A DNA stretch of 64,000 nucleotides. Origin: Chitinophagaceae bacterium (lineage in GTDB: Bacteria; Bacteroidota; Bacteroidia; Chitinophagales; Chitinophagaceae). The translations under genes were made by a program, and so were the position numbers. Below are positions 40,050 through 51,000 of this stretch, piece by piece. The stretch is taken from NCBI GenBank assembly GCA_016710745.1, contig JADJVB010000013.1:635592-699591 (forward strand), in the 5' to 3' direction. The number at the start of each line of letters is the position of its first letter. Position 1 is the first letter of the stretch. Under the pieces are notes generated by a model, which did no database searches, was not told where the DNA came from, and was given only the letters and a program-made list of their open reading frames with translations.

Positions 40050-41432
40050 ATGTCAAATCATATATCGGGTTGGGATGATACCATTGTTGCTTTGGCAACC
40101 CCTACCGGTATTGGTGCCATTGGTGTTATCAGGCTGAGTGGCCCCAAAGCCATTGATATCGCGAATAAATTATTTCCCGGCAAGGATCTGCACAAACAAA
40201 AAACACATACCATTCATGTTGGGTTTTTAAAAGAAGATCAAGTTGACCTGGATGAAGTGGTTATTTCTTTATATAAAAATCCAAAAAGTTATACCGGCGA
40301 AGATGTGGTTGAAATTGGCTGTCACGGAAGCCCTTATGTGCAACAGCAGGTGATACAGGCCTGTATACGCAAAGGCGCCAGACTGGCAAAAGCCGGTGAA
40401 TTTACCCAGCGGGCTTTCTTAAATGGTAAGCTCGATCTTACCCAGGCCGAGGCGGTGGCCGATATCATTTCATCTAATACGGAGGCGTCGCAAAGAACGG
40501 CCTTGCACAATATGCGTGGCGGTTTTAGTGTTGTGCTGAGAGAATTAAGGGAAAACCTGATCCAGTTTTCGGCGCTGATAGAACTGGAACTCGATTTCAG
40601 CCAGGAAGATGTGGAATTTGCCGACCGCGAAAAATTTCACCAACTTATTGATGAAGCTACAATAGTTACCAGAGAGTTGCTGCAGTCTTTTCAATTGGGT
40701 AATGTTATTAAGCATGGGGTAAGTGTGGCCATCATCGGCAAACCCAATGCCGGCAAAAGTACGTTGTTAAATACCCTGTTGAATGAGAACCGGGCAATCG
40801 TAAGTGAAATAGCAGGCACCACACGCGATACGGTAGAAGAAGTAATTAATATTGATGGTATCCTGTTCAGGTTGATCGATACGGCGGGCATACGGGAACA
40901 CAGCACTGATGTGATCGAGTTAATCGGTATCGAAAAAACCCGTGAAAAAATCAAACAATCAGACGAAGTGATCTATTTATTTGATGTAAATACCGAGACA
41001 GTTGATGATATAGCAGTTGCCGAAAAATTGATCAGGGAAACCAATCAAAATTTTATCCTGGTTGGCAACAAAGCCGATCTGTTGGGAGAGGATAAGGCAA
41101 AAGAAAAATTTGGGATAAGCGAAGCTGTGTTTATTTCAGCCAAAGGGTTGCTCCATATTGACCTGCTGAAAGAAAAACTGGTTAACAAAGTGGTGCAGGG
41201 AAATATCCATACAGAGAACACCATCATTACCAATACCAGGCATTATGAGGCTTTACAACAGGTTGGCAAGTCATTGACTGATATTAAGAACGGGCTGGAC
41301 AATCATATCTCCGGCGATTTATTGGCTTTGGATATCAGGCGATGCCTGCACTACATTTCTGAGATAACCGGCGATATCTCCAATGAACATGTGCTGGATT
41401 ATATTTTTTCTAAGTTCTGTATCGGAAAGTAA
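40050..41432 (+). CDS. mnmE: tRNA modification GTPase MnmE
   Basis: 460 residues. It modifies wobble U34 of certain tRNAs with MnmG. An N-terminal folate-binding domain, helical domain and inserted G domain are visible: G1 GKPNAGKSTLLN, G2 AGTTRDTVEE, G3 DTAGIRE, G4 NKAD. The protein ends with FCIGK, the conserved catalytic C-terminus. It is intact, so the island that follows has not disrupted it. Confidence 0.97.
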   Translation: MSNHISGWDDTIVALATPTGIGAIGVIRLSGPKAIDIANKLFPGKDLHKQKTHTIHVGFLKEDQVDLDEVVISLYKNPKSYTGEDVVEIGCHGSPYVQQQVIQACIRKGARLAKAGEFTQRAFLNGKLDLTQAEAVADIISSNTEASQRTALHNMRGGFSVVLRELRENLIQFSALIELELDFSQEDVEFADREKFHQLIDEATIVTRELLQSFQLGNVIKHGVSVAIIGKPNAGKSTLLNTLLNENRAIVSEIAGTTRDTVEEVINIDGILFRLIDTAGIREHSTDVIELIGIEKTREKIKQSDEVIYLFDVNTETVDDIAVAEKLIRETNQNFILVGNKADLLGEDKAKEKFGISEAVFISAKGLLHIDLLKEKLVNKVVQGNIHTENTIITNTRHYEALQQVGKSLTDIKNGLDNHISGDLLALDIRRCLHYISEITGDISNEHVLDYIFSKFCIGK

Positions 41433-41498
41433 TCATCCTTCCTTTGTTTCGTAAATGCTTGTCCTTGTTGACTTTCATACAAATATTCTTGTTTTATT

Positions 41499-41577
41499 TG
41501 TTGCCTATCTCCACTTTTTTAGTTATATTTGTTGCCTGAGTGTTGCCCTATTATGTTGCCGACAAAACCGGGCAACA
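41499..41577. repeat. Cluster of TGTTGCC heptamers: candidate integrase arm-type sites
   Basis: Four direct copies (41499-41505, 41530-41536, 41541-41547, 41554-41560) and one inverted copy GGCAACA (41571-41577). The first two copies share a longer core (ATTTGTTGCCT). The last direct and the inverted copy form a 7-bp stem. The cluster lies in the 205-nt gap between mnmE and the integrase module, which is where arm-type binding sites of a tyrosine integrase are expected. The rest of the gap (41433-41637) holds nothing else I recognise, and there is no tRNA. Confidence 0.5.
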
Positions 41578-41637
41578 AAAATAGAAATGATGCTACATAC
41601 AGCTACATCCTGCAACAATCAGCTACAACAGGCCACA

Positions 41638-41995
41638 ATGAGCAGTAACATTCGCATAGAGAAAACATGTGAGGTTTGCGGTAATAAGTACATCGCAAAA
41701 AGACCGTTACACGTTCTTGTTCCCTCACCTGTGCCAGGCTGCTCTATAAGCGTACCAAGCGGGATGAAAAAATTGAAGCTGCCATCCGGAAAGAAGCTGT
41801 TGTAAAATCTTTCAATCCTGCCATCTCACAAAAGAATTTCTCACCATTGATGAAGCCTGCCAGCTTATCAATGCCAGCCGCTGGACCATTTACCGCCTTA
41901 TTGATAAAGGCCAGCTTAAAGCCGGTAAGGTGGGCCGCAATACCCGTATTCCAAGAACTGCAATTAATGAATTTTTCAAACTGACTGAAGTATGA
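41638..41995 (+). CDS. Zn-ribbon plus helix-turn-helix (excisionase-like) protein, split by two one-base deletions
   Basis: ATG 41638 reads MSSNIRIEKTCEVCGNKY. Restoring an A near 41703 gives VTRSCSLTCARLLYKRTKR (a CxxC...CxxxC zinc ribbon). Restoring a C near 41839 gives FLTIDEACQLINASRWTIYRLIDKG (HTH_17) and the end RIPRTAINEFFKLTEV at TGA 41993-41995. The total is about 119 residues. Such genes commonly precede tyrosine integrases in Bacteroidota mobile elements and may act as excisionase. The integrase ATG overlaps its stop (ATGA). Confidence 0.75.
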
Positions 41996-43098
41996 ACGTA
42001 ACATTAAGACAAAGAAAGAAGGGGAATAAAATCAGCCTCTATCTTGATTACTACACCGATGGAAAAAGAGAATATGAATATTTGAATTTATACCTCACCC
42101 CGGAACCGGAGAAGGGCAAGCTCACTAAAGAGGTGAAAGATGATAACCGTAAAAAGCTGTCGATGGCTGAAGCCATCCGCTCAAAGCGTTTATTGGAAAT
42201 AAAAAACGAGGAGTATGGTTTCCGTGATACTGATAAAGTAAAAGGTAGTTTTTTCAGCTACTTTGAACAGCTAACAGAAAAGCGAAGAAACAGCCAGGGT
42301 AATTATGGCAATTGGGATAGTGTGTTAAAGCACTTGCAGAAGTTTGCGCCCAATGGCGTTTCATTTAAAGAAGTAGATAAAAGATGGTTGGAGAAATTCA
42401 AAGACTATTTGCAGAATGATGCAAAAAGTAAAAATCAAAAGTTACTATCTCAAAACTCACAATCTTCTTATTTTGGCAAGTTAACAGCAGCTTTAAAGGA
42501 AGCAGTCAAGGACGGCATCTTACAAACTAATCCTGCCGCCCAGGTGGAAGGAGTTAAGCCTGATGATCCAAGCAGGGAGTTTTTAACTTTAGAAGAATTA
42601 CAGGCTGCAGCCAACGTACCATGTGAAATGCCGATATTGAAAAGTGCTTTCATCTTTTCTGCACTCACTGGCCTGCGATGGTCAGATATTGAAAAGTTAG
42701 TATGGTCAGAAGTGCAGCACTCGGAGCAGTCAGGGTATTACATCCGTTTCCGGCAGAAGAAAACAAAGGGAGCAGAAACATTGCCCATTTCTGAACAAGC
42801 CTTTTCGCTTTTAGGTGAAAGAAGAAAGCAGGATGATAAAGTGTTTGAAGGATTGTATTACAGTGCCTGGCATAACTTGAAGCTAAGAGAGTGGGTAATG
42901 AAAGCAGGTATTACTAAACACATCACTTTCCACTGTGCCCGGCATACCTATGCTACATTGCAAATTACATTGGGTACAGATATTTATACAGTATCAAAAT
43001 TGTTAGGCCACCGGCATTTAAAAACAACCGAAATTTATGCTAAAGTAATTGACCATAAAAAACAGGAGGCGGCAAATAAAATAAAAATAGATTTATAG
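41992..43098 (+). CDS. Site-specific tyrosine recombinase / integrase
   Basis: 368 residues. An N-terminal arm-binding domain (VTLRQRKKGNKISLYLDYY), a SAM-like core-binding domain (about 95-195), and a catalytic domain with Arg229 (TGLRWSD), His314-x-x-Arg317 (HCARHTY), His340 (LGHRHLKTT) and nucleophile Tyr349 (EIYAKV). All key residues are present, so it should be active. Spacing and overlap with the preceding HTH gene suggest one transcript. Confidence 0.95.
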   Translation: MNVTLRQRKKGNKISLYLDYYTDGKREYEYLNLYLTPEPEKGKLTKEVKDDNRKKLSMAEAIRSKRLLEIKNEEYGFRDTDKVKGSFFSYFEQLTEKRRNSQGNYGNWDSVLKHLQKFAPNGVSFKEVDKRWLEKFKDYLQNDAKSKNQKLLSQNSQSSYFGKLTAALKEAVKDGILQTNPAAQVEGVKPDDPSREFLTLEELQAAANVPCEMPILKSAFIFSALTGLRWSDIEKLVWSEVQHSEQSGYYIRFRQKKTKGAETLPISEQAFSLLGERRKQDDKVFEGLYYSAWHNLKLREWVMKAGITKHITFHCARHTYATLQITLGTDIYTVSKLLGHRHLKTTEIYAKVIDHKKQEAANKIKIDL

Positions 43099-43100
43099 CA

Positions 43101-44151
43101 ATGGAGCTAAAATTATTAGATGCAATACTTCACGGAGAATTACAGCCCTGGAAACTGGATGCCTCCGATACAAGGCATTTTACAGAATTAGTGAAAGCCG
43201 CTAAAGCGGTTTCGCCCAATACAAATGCCGGGTTGCTAAAGCAACTCACAGCATTGTTAGCTGACTATCCTGATTTGCAAAAAGCATTAGCCGATGAAAC
43301 ACCCAATGACAATACTTCATTGCATCAACTTTTATTTAATACTGCTTTACCAAAATATAAAGATCCTGTCACCCAATTTTATTCATCCTTATAACATCTG
43401 AAACACTTCGCTTTAATAATGCCCTTTGCAACAGGCTGCAAACTGGACCGAATTGGTTGATATTCGTTACCAGGCAGGCAAAACACTTACCAACATAAAG
43501 GTATTAGCAAAACAAACTGCCACAGAATTGAATGAACAGGGCTTTACATCTGTTCCTGATGAACAAAGTAGCTTAATTCATTTTGCTTTGTATTATCTCA
43601 AGCATAGTTTAATACAATTATATTTCAGCGTTCAGGAATCTTTCAAAGAAAGCTTAGTGCAGACAACAACACTGGAGGACTTCTTTCAGTTAGATCTGGG
43701 AGAATCTTCATCAAACTTAGTTGCATTGGAATATATTGGCCCAGCTGTTGAAACGGCTGCTAATAAAAAAGGAAAGAAAGAAAAATTTTCATTTGGCTTC
43801 AAGGGTGACAAGGAGAGCTTGAAAACCGTAATTTCTCAACTATGTTTAAAGCTCAGCCTTATTAATGATACAATGAACACAGAAGATGATCTCTTTCAGG
43901 TTCTCATTTCCAAAGACCTAAGGCCGGGCACGATTAAAATAAATATTGGCTGCGAAACAGTAGAGTTTAGATACATTCTAATTGGCCTTAAAAAAGTATT
44001 CGACAACTTCAGTTTTTCAAATATTGAAAAAGCAAAAACCTTTTATTCAAAGACCGGGAATTTTATAACGGCCCAAAATCTTTATTCCAGTAAAATTGAT
44101 ACCCCCAAAACAAAAGAAGAAATTGATAACATTATCAAGCATCTGAAATAA
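43101..44151 (+). CDS. Unknown mobile-element protein, split by two indels
   Basis: An open frame from ATG 43101 (MELKLLDAILHGELQPWKLD) stops at 43394. A second frame from about 43426 (QQAANWTELVDIRYQAGK) runs to 44151. The stretch between them, read with one-base changes, gives SETLRFNNALLQQAANW, so I treat both as one protein of about 350 residues. It is mostly helical, and the C-terminal part has FRYILIGLKKVFDNFSF. It starts 2 nt after the integrase stop. No family is recognised. Confidence 0.55.
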
Positions 44152-44256
44152 AAAACATTGAGAAGGTTGAGATTTCTCATTGAGAACTGAATATCTCAAC
44201 CTTTCCCCCTCCACAGCAAAAGAGCTTTGCCTTGTAATCAAAAAAAATATATTACA

Positions 44257-44559
44257 ATGGCAAACGAAAATTTAATCCTTGACAAGCTCACTGAAATAGC
44301 AAACAAGCTGAGTGAGCAAAACCTGTTACAAAAAACAGTACTCAACTTTAATGAGGCTTGCATATACCTGGATGTAAGCCCATCACATTTGTACAAACTC
44401 ACCAGTACAAAGCACATTCCGCATTTCTGCCCACAGGGTAAAAAATTGTACTTCAAACGGGAAGAACTCGACACCTGGTTACAGCGTAACCGGCAATCTG
44501 CCGCCGACGAAATAGATCAGTTGGCAACAGACTATGTAATCCGCAACAAGCGGAAGTAA
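44257..44559 (+). CDS. Helix-turn-helix (HTH_17 / excisionase-type) protein
   Basis: 100 residues from ATG 44257; a longer open frame from 44227 is less likely. The winged HTH of the MerR/HTH_17 type reads LNFNEACIYLDVSPSHLYKLT...KKLYFKREELDTWLQ. It is the typical small DNA-binding protein next to the VirE/DUF3987 gene in Bacteroidota mobile elements. Confidence 0.85.
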   Translation: MANENLILDKLTEIANKLSEQNLLQKTVLNFNEACIYLDVSPSHLYKLTSTKHIPHFCPQGKKLYFKREELDTWLQRNRQSAADEIDQLATDYVIRNKRK

Positions 44560-44591
44560 CAATTTTTCCCATTGAACTAAAGAACTGAAGA

Positions 44592-46824
44592 ATGGCAGCA
44601 AGTACCATATTTAAAAACTTTGCAACTCCGGTAGAGAATGTTTCATTGATCATTCTTTCCAACTGGATTGCATCGGGCAAGTACAAAGCCCAGGTTGAAG
44701 AAATCCGTGATCTCATTGCACAAGGCAAAACAGAAGAAGCACAGTCAAAGAAGCAGCAGCTTCCCGCCTTCACTCCATCGGCAACTTTTACGGCTAAAAG
44801 GTTGCTGCCAAATATGGAGAACTACAGCGGCTTTGTACACCTTGACTTTGACAAGCTGACACCGGAACAATTAAATGCAGCCTTTCAAATCATTGCCGCA
44901 ATCCCTTACACTTTCATTTGCTTTATCAGCCCAAGCGGCAACGGGCTAAAGTATTTATTGAAGTAAATACCGGTGCAGAACATCATGATACTGCTTACCA
45001 GCAGGTAATGGAGTATTACCAGAATGCCACCGGCCTAAAAGCCGATGTGAAATGCAAAGACATTACCAGGCTTTGCTTTGTAAGTCACGACCCAGAGTTG
45101 TATAAAAACATATACAATGAAAAGTTTCCAGTAAAGGATATTCCGGTCCAGGCAAAGCCGGTTCCTGTAGTTACCATGCACGAAATAAGGAAGAACCCAC
45201 CGCACCAGATGAATACCTCTTAACCTTTCAGCAACAAATCACATTCACCAATCAAAAAACAGAATACACAAATGGAAACCGTAACAATTATATGTACCTG
45301 CTTGCTTCTAATTGCAACAGAGCTGGTATACCGCAGTCCGATACTGAAATTCTATGTGCACAGCATTTTGATTTATCTGAAAAAGAAATTAAGGATTCCG
45401 TAAGCAGTGCCTACAAACACCACCAACCCGAGTTTGCAAAGTTTGCAAACACTGCAAAGCTGCAAACTACAGATCAGCCACCAACAGAAGACTATCTGAA
45501 AAACACCCCCACCATTCCCGAAGAATTGTACATGCAAATGCCCGAACTGTTGAAGCAGGGTGCAATGGCATTTACCGATGAAAGAGAACGGGATGTTTTT
45601 CTTACAGGAGCCCTTGCAATACTCAGCGGATGCCTGCCCGGTGTTAAGGGTGTGTATGCAGGCAATGAAGTTTTTCCAAACCTCTTTTCTTTTGCTATTG
45701 CCCCGGCGGCCAGTGGCAAGGGTGCATTAAAGTTTGCAAAGATGCTGGCAGACGAGTACCACAGCTTTGTACTAACAGCAAGCCGTGAGGCAGAATCCCA
45801 TTTCAATCAGGAAATGTCCGAACACAAACAAAAACTGCACAGCAAAAAGAAAAGCGATACCAGCATGGAAGAAGTACCCATAAAGCCAAGCTTTAAAGTT
45901 GTGTATATTCCGGCCAATACCAGCTATGCAAAGATCCTGTGGCACTTGGAGCAAAACGAAGGCACAGGTATTATTTGCGAAACCGAAGCCGACACCCTGG
46001 GTAATGTTTTCAAACAGGAGTGGGGTTCCTATTCCGATATGCTTCGCAAATCTTTTCACCACGAAAGGCTATCCAGTTCCCGGAAAGGCAACAATGAATT
46101 TACAGAAGTAAATGCCCCCAGCTTGTCTATCGCCTTATCCGGTACACCCAACCAGGTTACCGGCTTAATAGCCTCTTCTGAAGATGGCTTATTCAGCCGT
46201 TTCATGTTCTATGCTTTTAAGGTAGAGCAAAAATGGAAAGATGTATCACCCAATGCCAATAACATAAACCTCACAGAGCATTTTAAAACACTATCGTTAA
46301 GCGTTTTTAAAATGGTACTCTTTCTGCAAAGGGAAGAAACTATTGTAGAGTTAACAGCCACGCAATGGCAACAGCTAAACCAAACCTGCGAGGCATGGCT
46401 CAATGAAGTAACCATGTTCACAGCTGAGGAAGCCGCCAGTATTGTAAAGCGATTGGGCTTGATCCTTTACCGTATGGCAATGCAGTTTACCGCCTTGAGA
46501 AAATTTGAAAACGCCGAAGCTGCAAGCACATTGGTTTGCACCGATGAAGATTTTACGACTGCTTTGCGGTTGGCTGAAATCTATTTACAGCACAGTATTT
46601 TAATGTTCAACAACCTGCCCAAACAAACAGATGCCACCCAATTTAAAACAGGCGACAGCAAACGCAAATTCTTTGATGCCCTGCCGCAGGAGTTTACCCG
46701 GCAGCAGGCCGTGGAAACTGGTAAGCTCTTTACCTTGGCAGCCCGTACCGTGGATGATATACTCCACAATGCCACCGGCAAGGCGTTGGAAAAGCTGAAG
46801 GCAGGACATTACCGTAAAATCTAA
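44592..46824 (+). CDS. BT4734-like N-domain plus DUF3987 protein, split by two one-base deletions
   Basis: The first segment (MAASTIFKNFATPVENVSL... FVHLDFDKL...FICFISPSGNG) matches the BT4734/BF3469 N-terminal domain, related to DNA primase/VirE-type folds. An A missing near 44953 and another near 45192 break the frame. The last segment is a DUF3987 domain with SGCLPGVKGVYAGNEVFPNLF, a Walker-A-like PAASGKGALKF, ICETEADTLGNVFKQEWG and SIALSGTPNQVTGLI. The reconstructed protein is about 744 residues. It is a hallmark of integrative elements and may help element replication or primase-helicase action; its exact role is unproven. Confidence 0.82.
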
Positions 46825-46832
46825 GATTGCGG

Positions 46833-46860
46833 AGTTTGCAAACTTTGCAAGCTTTGCAGC
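46833..46860. repeat. Short 9-bp TTTGCAA direct repeats after the DUF3987 gene
   Basis: Three near-identical words GTTTGCAAA, CTTTGCAAG, CTTTGCAGC occur in tandem. Related TTTGCAAA words occur in the coding region at 45432-45474. They could be iteron-like, or a coding-derived leftover. Confidence 0.35.
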
Positions 46861-46923
46861 TAATAGTCATAGCATCCCTTTACTTCCCTGTTGATAAGTC
46901 AGCCCACAGGCTTACATTTTTCT

Positions 46924-46953
46924 TTTGTTTGTCATATTATATCCTTACATTTG
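46924..46953 (+). promoter_or_regulatory. Promoter of the mobile mystery A/B operon
   Basis: TTTG at 46924-46927, an 18-nt spacer, and TACATTTG at 46946-46953. This is one of the best matches to the Bacteroidota -33/-7 consensus in the window. The predicted start of transcription falls at about 46960, just before the palindrome. Confidence 0.6.
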
Positions 46954-46961
46954 TTCTTGTT

Positions 46962-46983
46962 TAGTCAAAGTATAACTTTACTA
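46962..46983. promoter_or_regulatory. Inverted-repeat operator before the mobile mystery A gene
   Basis: AAAGT-ATA-ACTTT is perfectly symmetric. The outer bases TAGT(C) and ACTA extend the symmetry with one base of asymmetry. It lies between the -7 box and ATG 46986, a good place for autorepression by the HTH protein. Confidence 0.5.
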
Positions 46984-46985
46984 TC

Positions 46986-47444
46986 ATGAGCAAAAGATCA
47001 CTACAGATACAGCAGCTTAACAGCAAAATGCTGGCTTTCGCCAGTTTACAAAAAGTAGCTCCGCCTCCCACCGGATGGATAAAAGCCATCCGTAACGCTA
47101 TTGGTATGAGCATGTTGCAGCTGGGCAATAGGCTTTCTATCACCAAACAAAGTGTGCAGGATATGGAAAGCAGGGAAAGAGACGGCTCCATTTCTATAAA
47201 GGCATTGCGGGAGGCGGCAAGGGCCCTCGATATGCAATTGATATATGGCTTTGTGCCCAACGATGGATCTTTGGAGGCACTGATAGACCGGAAGGCAAAA
47301 GAACTGGCTACGCAGATTGTGCAGCGTACTTCCAACAGCATGAAGCTGGAAGACCAGGAGAACAGCAAACAGCGTATTGAAAAGGCAATTGAAGAAAGGG
47401 CAACCATCATAAAAAACGAAATGCCTAAAACTTTATGGGATTAG
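46986..47444 (+). CDS. Mobile mystery protein A (HTH, antitoxin-like)
   Basis: 152 residues matching the mobile mystery protein A family: KRSLQIQQLNSKM, PPPTGWIKAIRNAIGMSMLQLGNRL and an XRE-like HTH (LSITKQSVQDMESRERDGSISIKALREAARALDMQLIYGFVP). It is always paired with mobile mystery protein B, a Fic protein. The B start codon overlaps its 3' end by 10 nt. It probably represses its own promoter and neutralises or regulates the Fic partner; that role is inferred from the pairing. Confidence 0.9.
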   Translation: MSKRSLQIQQLNSKMLAFASLQKVAPPPTGWIKAIRNAIGMSMLQLGNRLSITKQSVQDMESRERDGSISIKALREAARALDMQLIYGFVPNDGSLEALIDRKAKELATQIVQRTSNSMKLEDQENSKQRIEKAIEERATIIKNEMPKTLWD

Positions 47445-48073
47445 ATTTAGATTATATAGACGGGCAAACACCGCTGGATGAAGATGAGAAAGAAGGCTTG
47501 CTCATAAAAACGATTGCCACCCGTGGCGAGTTGGACGAGTTTGAACAGCAGAATATAGAACAAGCCGTGCTATGGTCTTTAAATCGCACTTTTAAAGCCG
47601 AAGCAGTATTTACAGAAGAGTTTATTCGGGCAGTGCATAAACGGATGTATGGTAATGTATGGGCATGGGCAGGTGAGTTTCGTAAAACAAATAAAAACAT
47701 TGGGGTAGATAAATGGCAGATACCAACAGAACTAAGGTATTTGCTGGATGATGTAAAGTTTTGGTATGCCAATAACACGTTCAGCCCCGATGAACTCACC
47801 ATCCGTTTCAAACACAGGTTGGTAAGCATTCATTGTTTTCCAAACGGCAATGGGCGGCATAGCCGGTTAATGGCCGATATTGTGATTGAAAAAATATTTA
47901 AACAACCGGTTTATACATGGGGTGCAGCCAATCTGGTAAAGCAAGGCGATACCCGAATGGATTATCTTAATGCAATAAAAGCAGCAGACAAGGGCGATAT
48001 TCAACCTTTTAATAAAATTTGCAAGAGGATAAATAAGAATCAAACAAAATTATTACGAATAAGAGTGAAATAA
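47435..48073 (+). CDS. Mobile mystery protein B (Fic domain, toxin-like)
   Basis: It starts MGLDLDYIDGQTPLDEDEKEG, characteristic of the family. The Fic core HxFxxGNGR is intact in HCFPNGNGRHSRL (His at nt 47831), so it should be a competent AMP- or nucleotide-transferase. The C-terminal 20 residues are suspect: removing one T from the T4 run near 48008 gives QPLIKFARG and a stop at about 48031, a more typical end. Known members travel on mobile elements. Its target is unknown. Confidence 0.9.
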   Translation: MGLDLDYIDGQTPLDEDEKEGLLIKTIATRGELDEFEQQNIEQAVLWSLNRTFKAEAVFTEEFIRAVHKRMYGNVWAWAGEFRKTNKNIGVDKWQIPTELRYLLDDVKFWYANNTFSPDELTIRFKHRLVSIHCFPNGNGRHSRLMADIVIEKIFKQPVYTWGAANLVKQGDTRMDYLNAIKAADKGDIQPFNKICKRINKNQTKLLRIRVK

Positions 48074-48087
48074 ATTCAACCAACTGC

Positions 48088-51000
48088 ATGACGCCAAAAG
48101 AAATCAGACTCAAACAGGCACTCAATAAAGCATACCGCCTTATCAAGCCAAAACGGCCTGAGATGGAGGTATTCAAAAAGAACCTCATCACCTTGCTGGA
48201 CCAGATTGATGAAAAGGAATCGGAGGAGAATGTCAAAATCCATCTGATGAACTTTCTGCGGGATACCTTCTACAACCCTATCTTTCATGTAGCCACAAAA
48301 GGACGTACCGACTTTGTGGTGCATACTGGCAAAGATGCAGCTACGCCTGCCGGTGTTTTGTTTGAAGTCAAACGTCCACTGAATATAGCGGACATGGTAA
48401 GCAAAGCCAATCTAAATACAAAAGCGTTTCATGAGCTGATGCTCTACTATCTTAGGGAGCGTATTGAACATAAGAATAACGACATCCGCCAGGTGGTTAT
48501 CACCAACATTTATGAATGGTTCATCTTTGATGCTTCCGTATTTGAACGGCTCTTTCTTTCATAAGAACACACAACTGATAAAGCAATACAAAGAATGGGC
48601 GGCAGGTCAAAAAGTGAGCAGCAATACGGACTTGTTTTATAAAGAAATTGCCAAACCATTTTTAGAAAATCTTGATGAAGAAATTCCTTTTACCTGGTTT
48701 GATATACGGGACTTTGATAAACCACTCCGCAACACAATTAAAGAAGACGACAATAAACTCATTGCCCTTTTCAAAGTAATATCACCAACACACCTGCTGA
48801 AGCTGCCTTTTGCCAACGACAGCAACAGTCTTGATAAAGGTTTCTATGCAGAACTACTGCACATTATCGGGCTGGAAGAAGTAAAAGAAGGCAGTAAGAA
48901 AATCATCCGCAGAAAAAAAGAAGGCCAGCGAAACGAAGGGGCGCTATTAGAAAAATACGATTGCCATTCTTGATACTGAGGATTGCCTGCACAAAATACA
49001 CGACCTGAAAAGCTATGGTGAAACCAAAGACGACCAGCTTTTCAGTGTGGGTCTTGAACTTTGCATTACATGGGTAAACCGTATTCTGTTTTTAAAACTG
49101 CTGGAGGCACAGTTGCTCAAATATCATAAAGGAAATAATCATTACCGCTTTCTCAACTTTGAAAACCTGCCGCAGTATGATGAAGTGTACAAACTTTTTT
49201 TTCAGGTGCTGGCAAGGCGGTATGAAGAACGCATAGAAAAAGTACAAAAAAAATTCAGCCACATACCGTATTTAAACAGTTCACTGTTTGAGTTCAGCGA
49301 AATGGAAGAAGCCACCATTAAAATAAACATGCTGGATGGCACGGCAGAACTGGATTTAATTTCTTCTACTGTATTACGTAATGATAAAAATAAAGCGAAA
49401 GCTGCAAGACTAAACACATTGCAATATTTTTTTGAGTTCCTTGATGCCTATGATTTTGCAAGTGAAGGCAGCGAAGAAATACAGGAAGAAAGTAAAACCC
49501 TTATTAATGCTTCGGTACTCGGATTAATTTTTGAAAAGATAAACGGATATAAAGACGGGTCTATTTTCACTCCCGGTTTTATTACTATGTATATGTGCCG
49601 CCAGAGCATACGGCAGGCTGTGGTAAACAAGTTTAAAGATAAATACAACTGGAAAGCAGAAACATTCGGTGACCTGTACAATTATATAAGTGAAGACCGC
49701 AGTGCCAAAAAACTGAAAGAGTATAACGAACAGGGTAACTCACTCACCATTTGCGATCCAGCCGTTGGCAGTGGCCACTTTCTTGTATCTGCATTAAATG
49801 AACTGATTGCTATAAAAGATGAATTAGGAATATTAATCAGTGAGCAAGGCACAAGGCTTTCTGAAATTGAAATCACATTAGAAAATGATGAACTGATTAT
49901 TACCGATGCTCAAGGGGATATATTTCAGTACATCATTGAGCCGGATAAAAATAACCAGCATTATATACAACCCTGGAAACAGACCGTACAAAAAACACTC
50001 TTTCACGAAAAGCAAACCATTATTGAAAACTGCCTGTTTGGGGTTGACATTAATCCAAAGAGTGTGCAGATATGCCGCCTGCGGCTTTGGATAGAACTGC
50101 TGAAAAACGCTTATTACTTAATACCAGAAGGACAACCCCAAAACAGTGGCCGTATTGGTAATGAGTTGCAGACCTTGCCAAACATTGACATCAATATTAA
50201 ATGTGGTAACAGTTTAATAAGCAGGTTCAGCACCACTGAAAATTTGAAAGCCGCCACGCCTTATTTTGAAAAGAAAATACTGGAATACAAAAGCTGGGTG
50301 ACCGATTATAAGCATGAAGTGGACAAAGATAAAAAGCGGGGCATACAGCAACTAATGAAGGATTTAAAAACTGGCTTTATATCAAAAATTACCGACCGCA
50401 ATCCCACTAAAATAAAACTGGATAAACTATCCTCCGAGTTTTTAAGTAAGTATGTAAACGAAAAACTTTTTAGCGCCAACCTTACTGTAGCCCAAAAGAA
50501 AGATAAAGACCGGCTGGATAAAGAAATAAAAAAACTGAACGAAGAACTGGAAGCCTACATAAAGAACCCGGTGTTTACCAACTCTTTTGAATGGCGGTTT
50601 GAGTTTCCGGAAGTATTGAATGAGAAGGGTGATTTTATTGGATTTGATGTGGTGATTGGGAATCCGCCGTATTTTTCATTATCAAAAATTAAAGAACAGG
50701 CAGATTATTTTGTAAAAGCTGGATATAAAACTTACTCAAAAAGTGCTGATATTTATTGCTTATTTTATGAAAGAGGAAATCAGCTTCTAAAAGATAATGG
50801 TTATCTCACTTACATCACTTCAAATTCCTGGCTAAAGTCTATTTATGGCGATTTGCTGAAAAAGTATTTTTCAGAACACATGCAGCCTATAAGTCTTTTG
50901 AATATTGAAGATGTTCAAATTTTTGAAGAAGCAACTGTAGAATCAAATATAATTACTCTAAAGAAAAAAACAAGGCCGTGAGAGCTTCAAAGTGGCAACA

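Noticed and set aside
41433..41637. tRNA gene as integration target
   Set aside because: No cloverleaf or CCA-like end could be seen; the island abuts the intact 3' end of mnmE.
43101..44151. RteC-type regulator
   Set aside because: Position fits mobile elements, but the sequence shows no convincing RteC motifs, so it is left as unknown.
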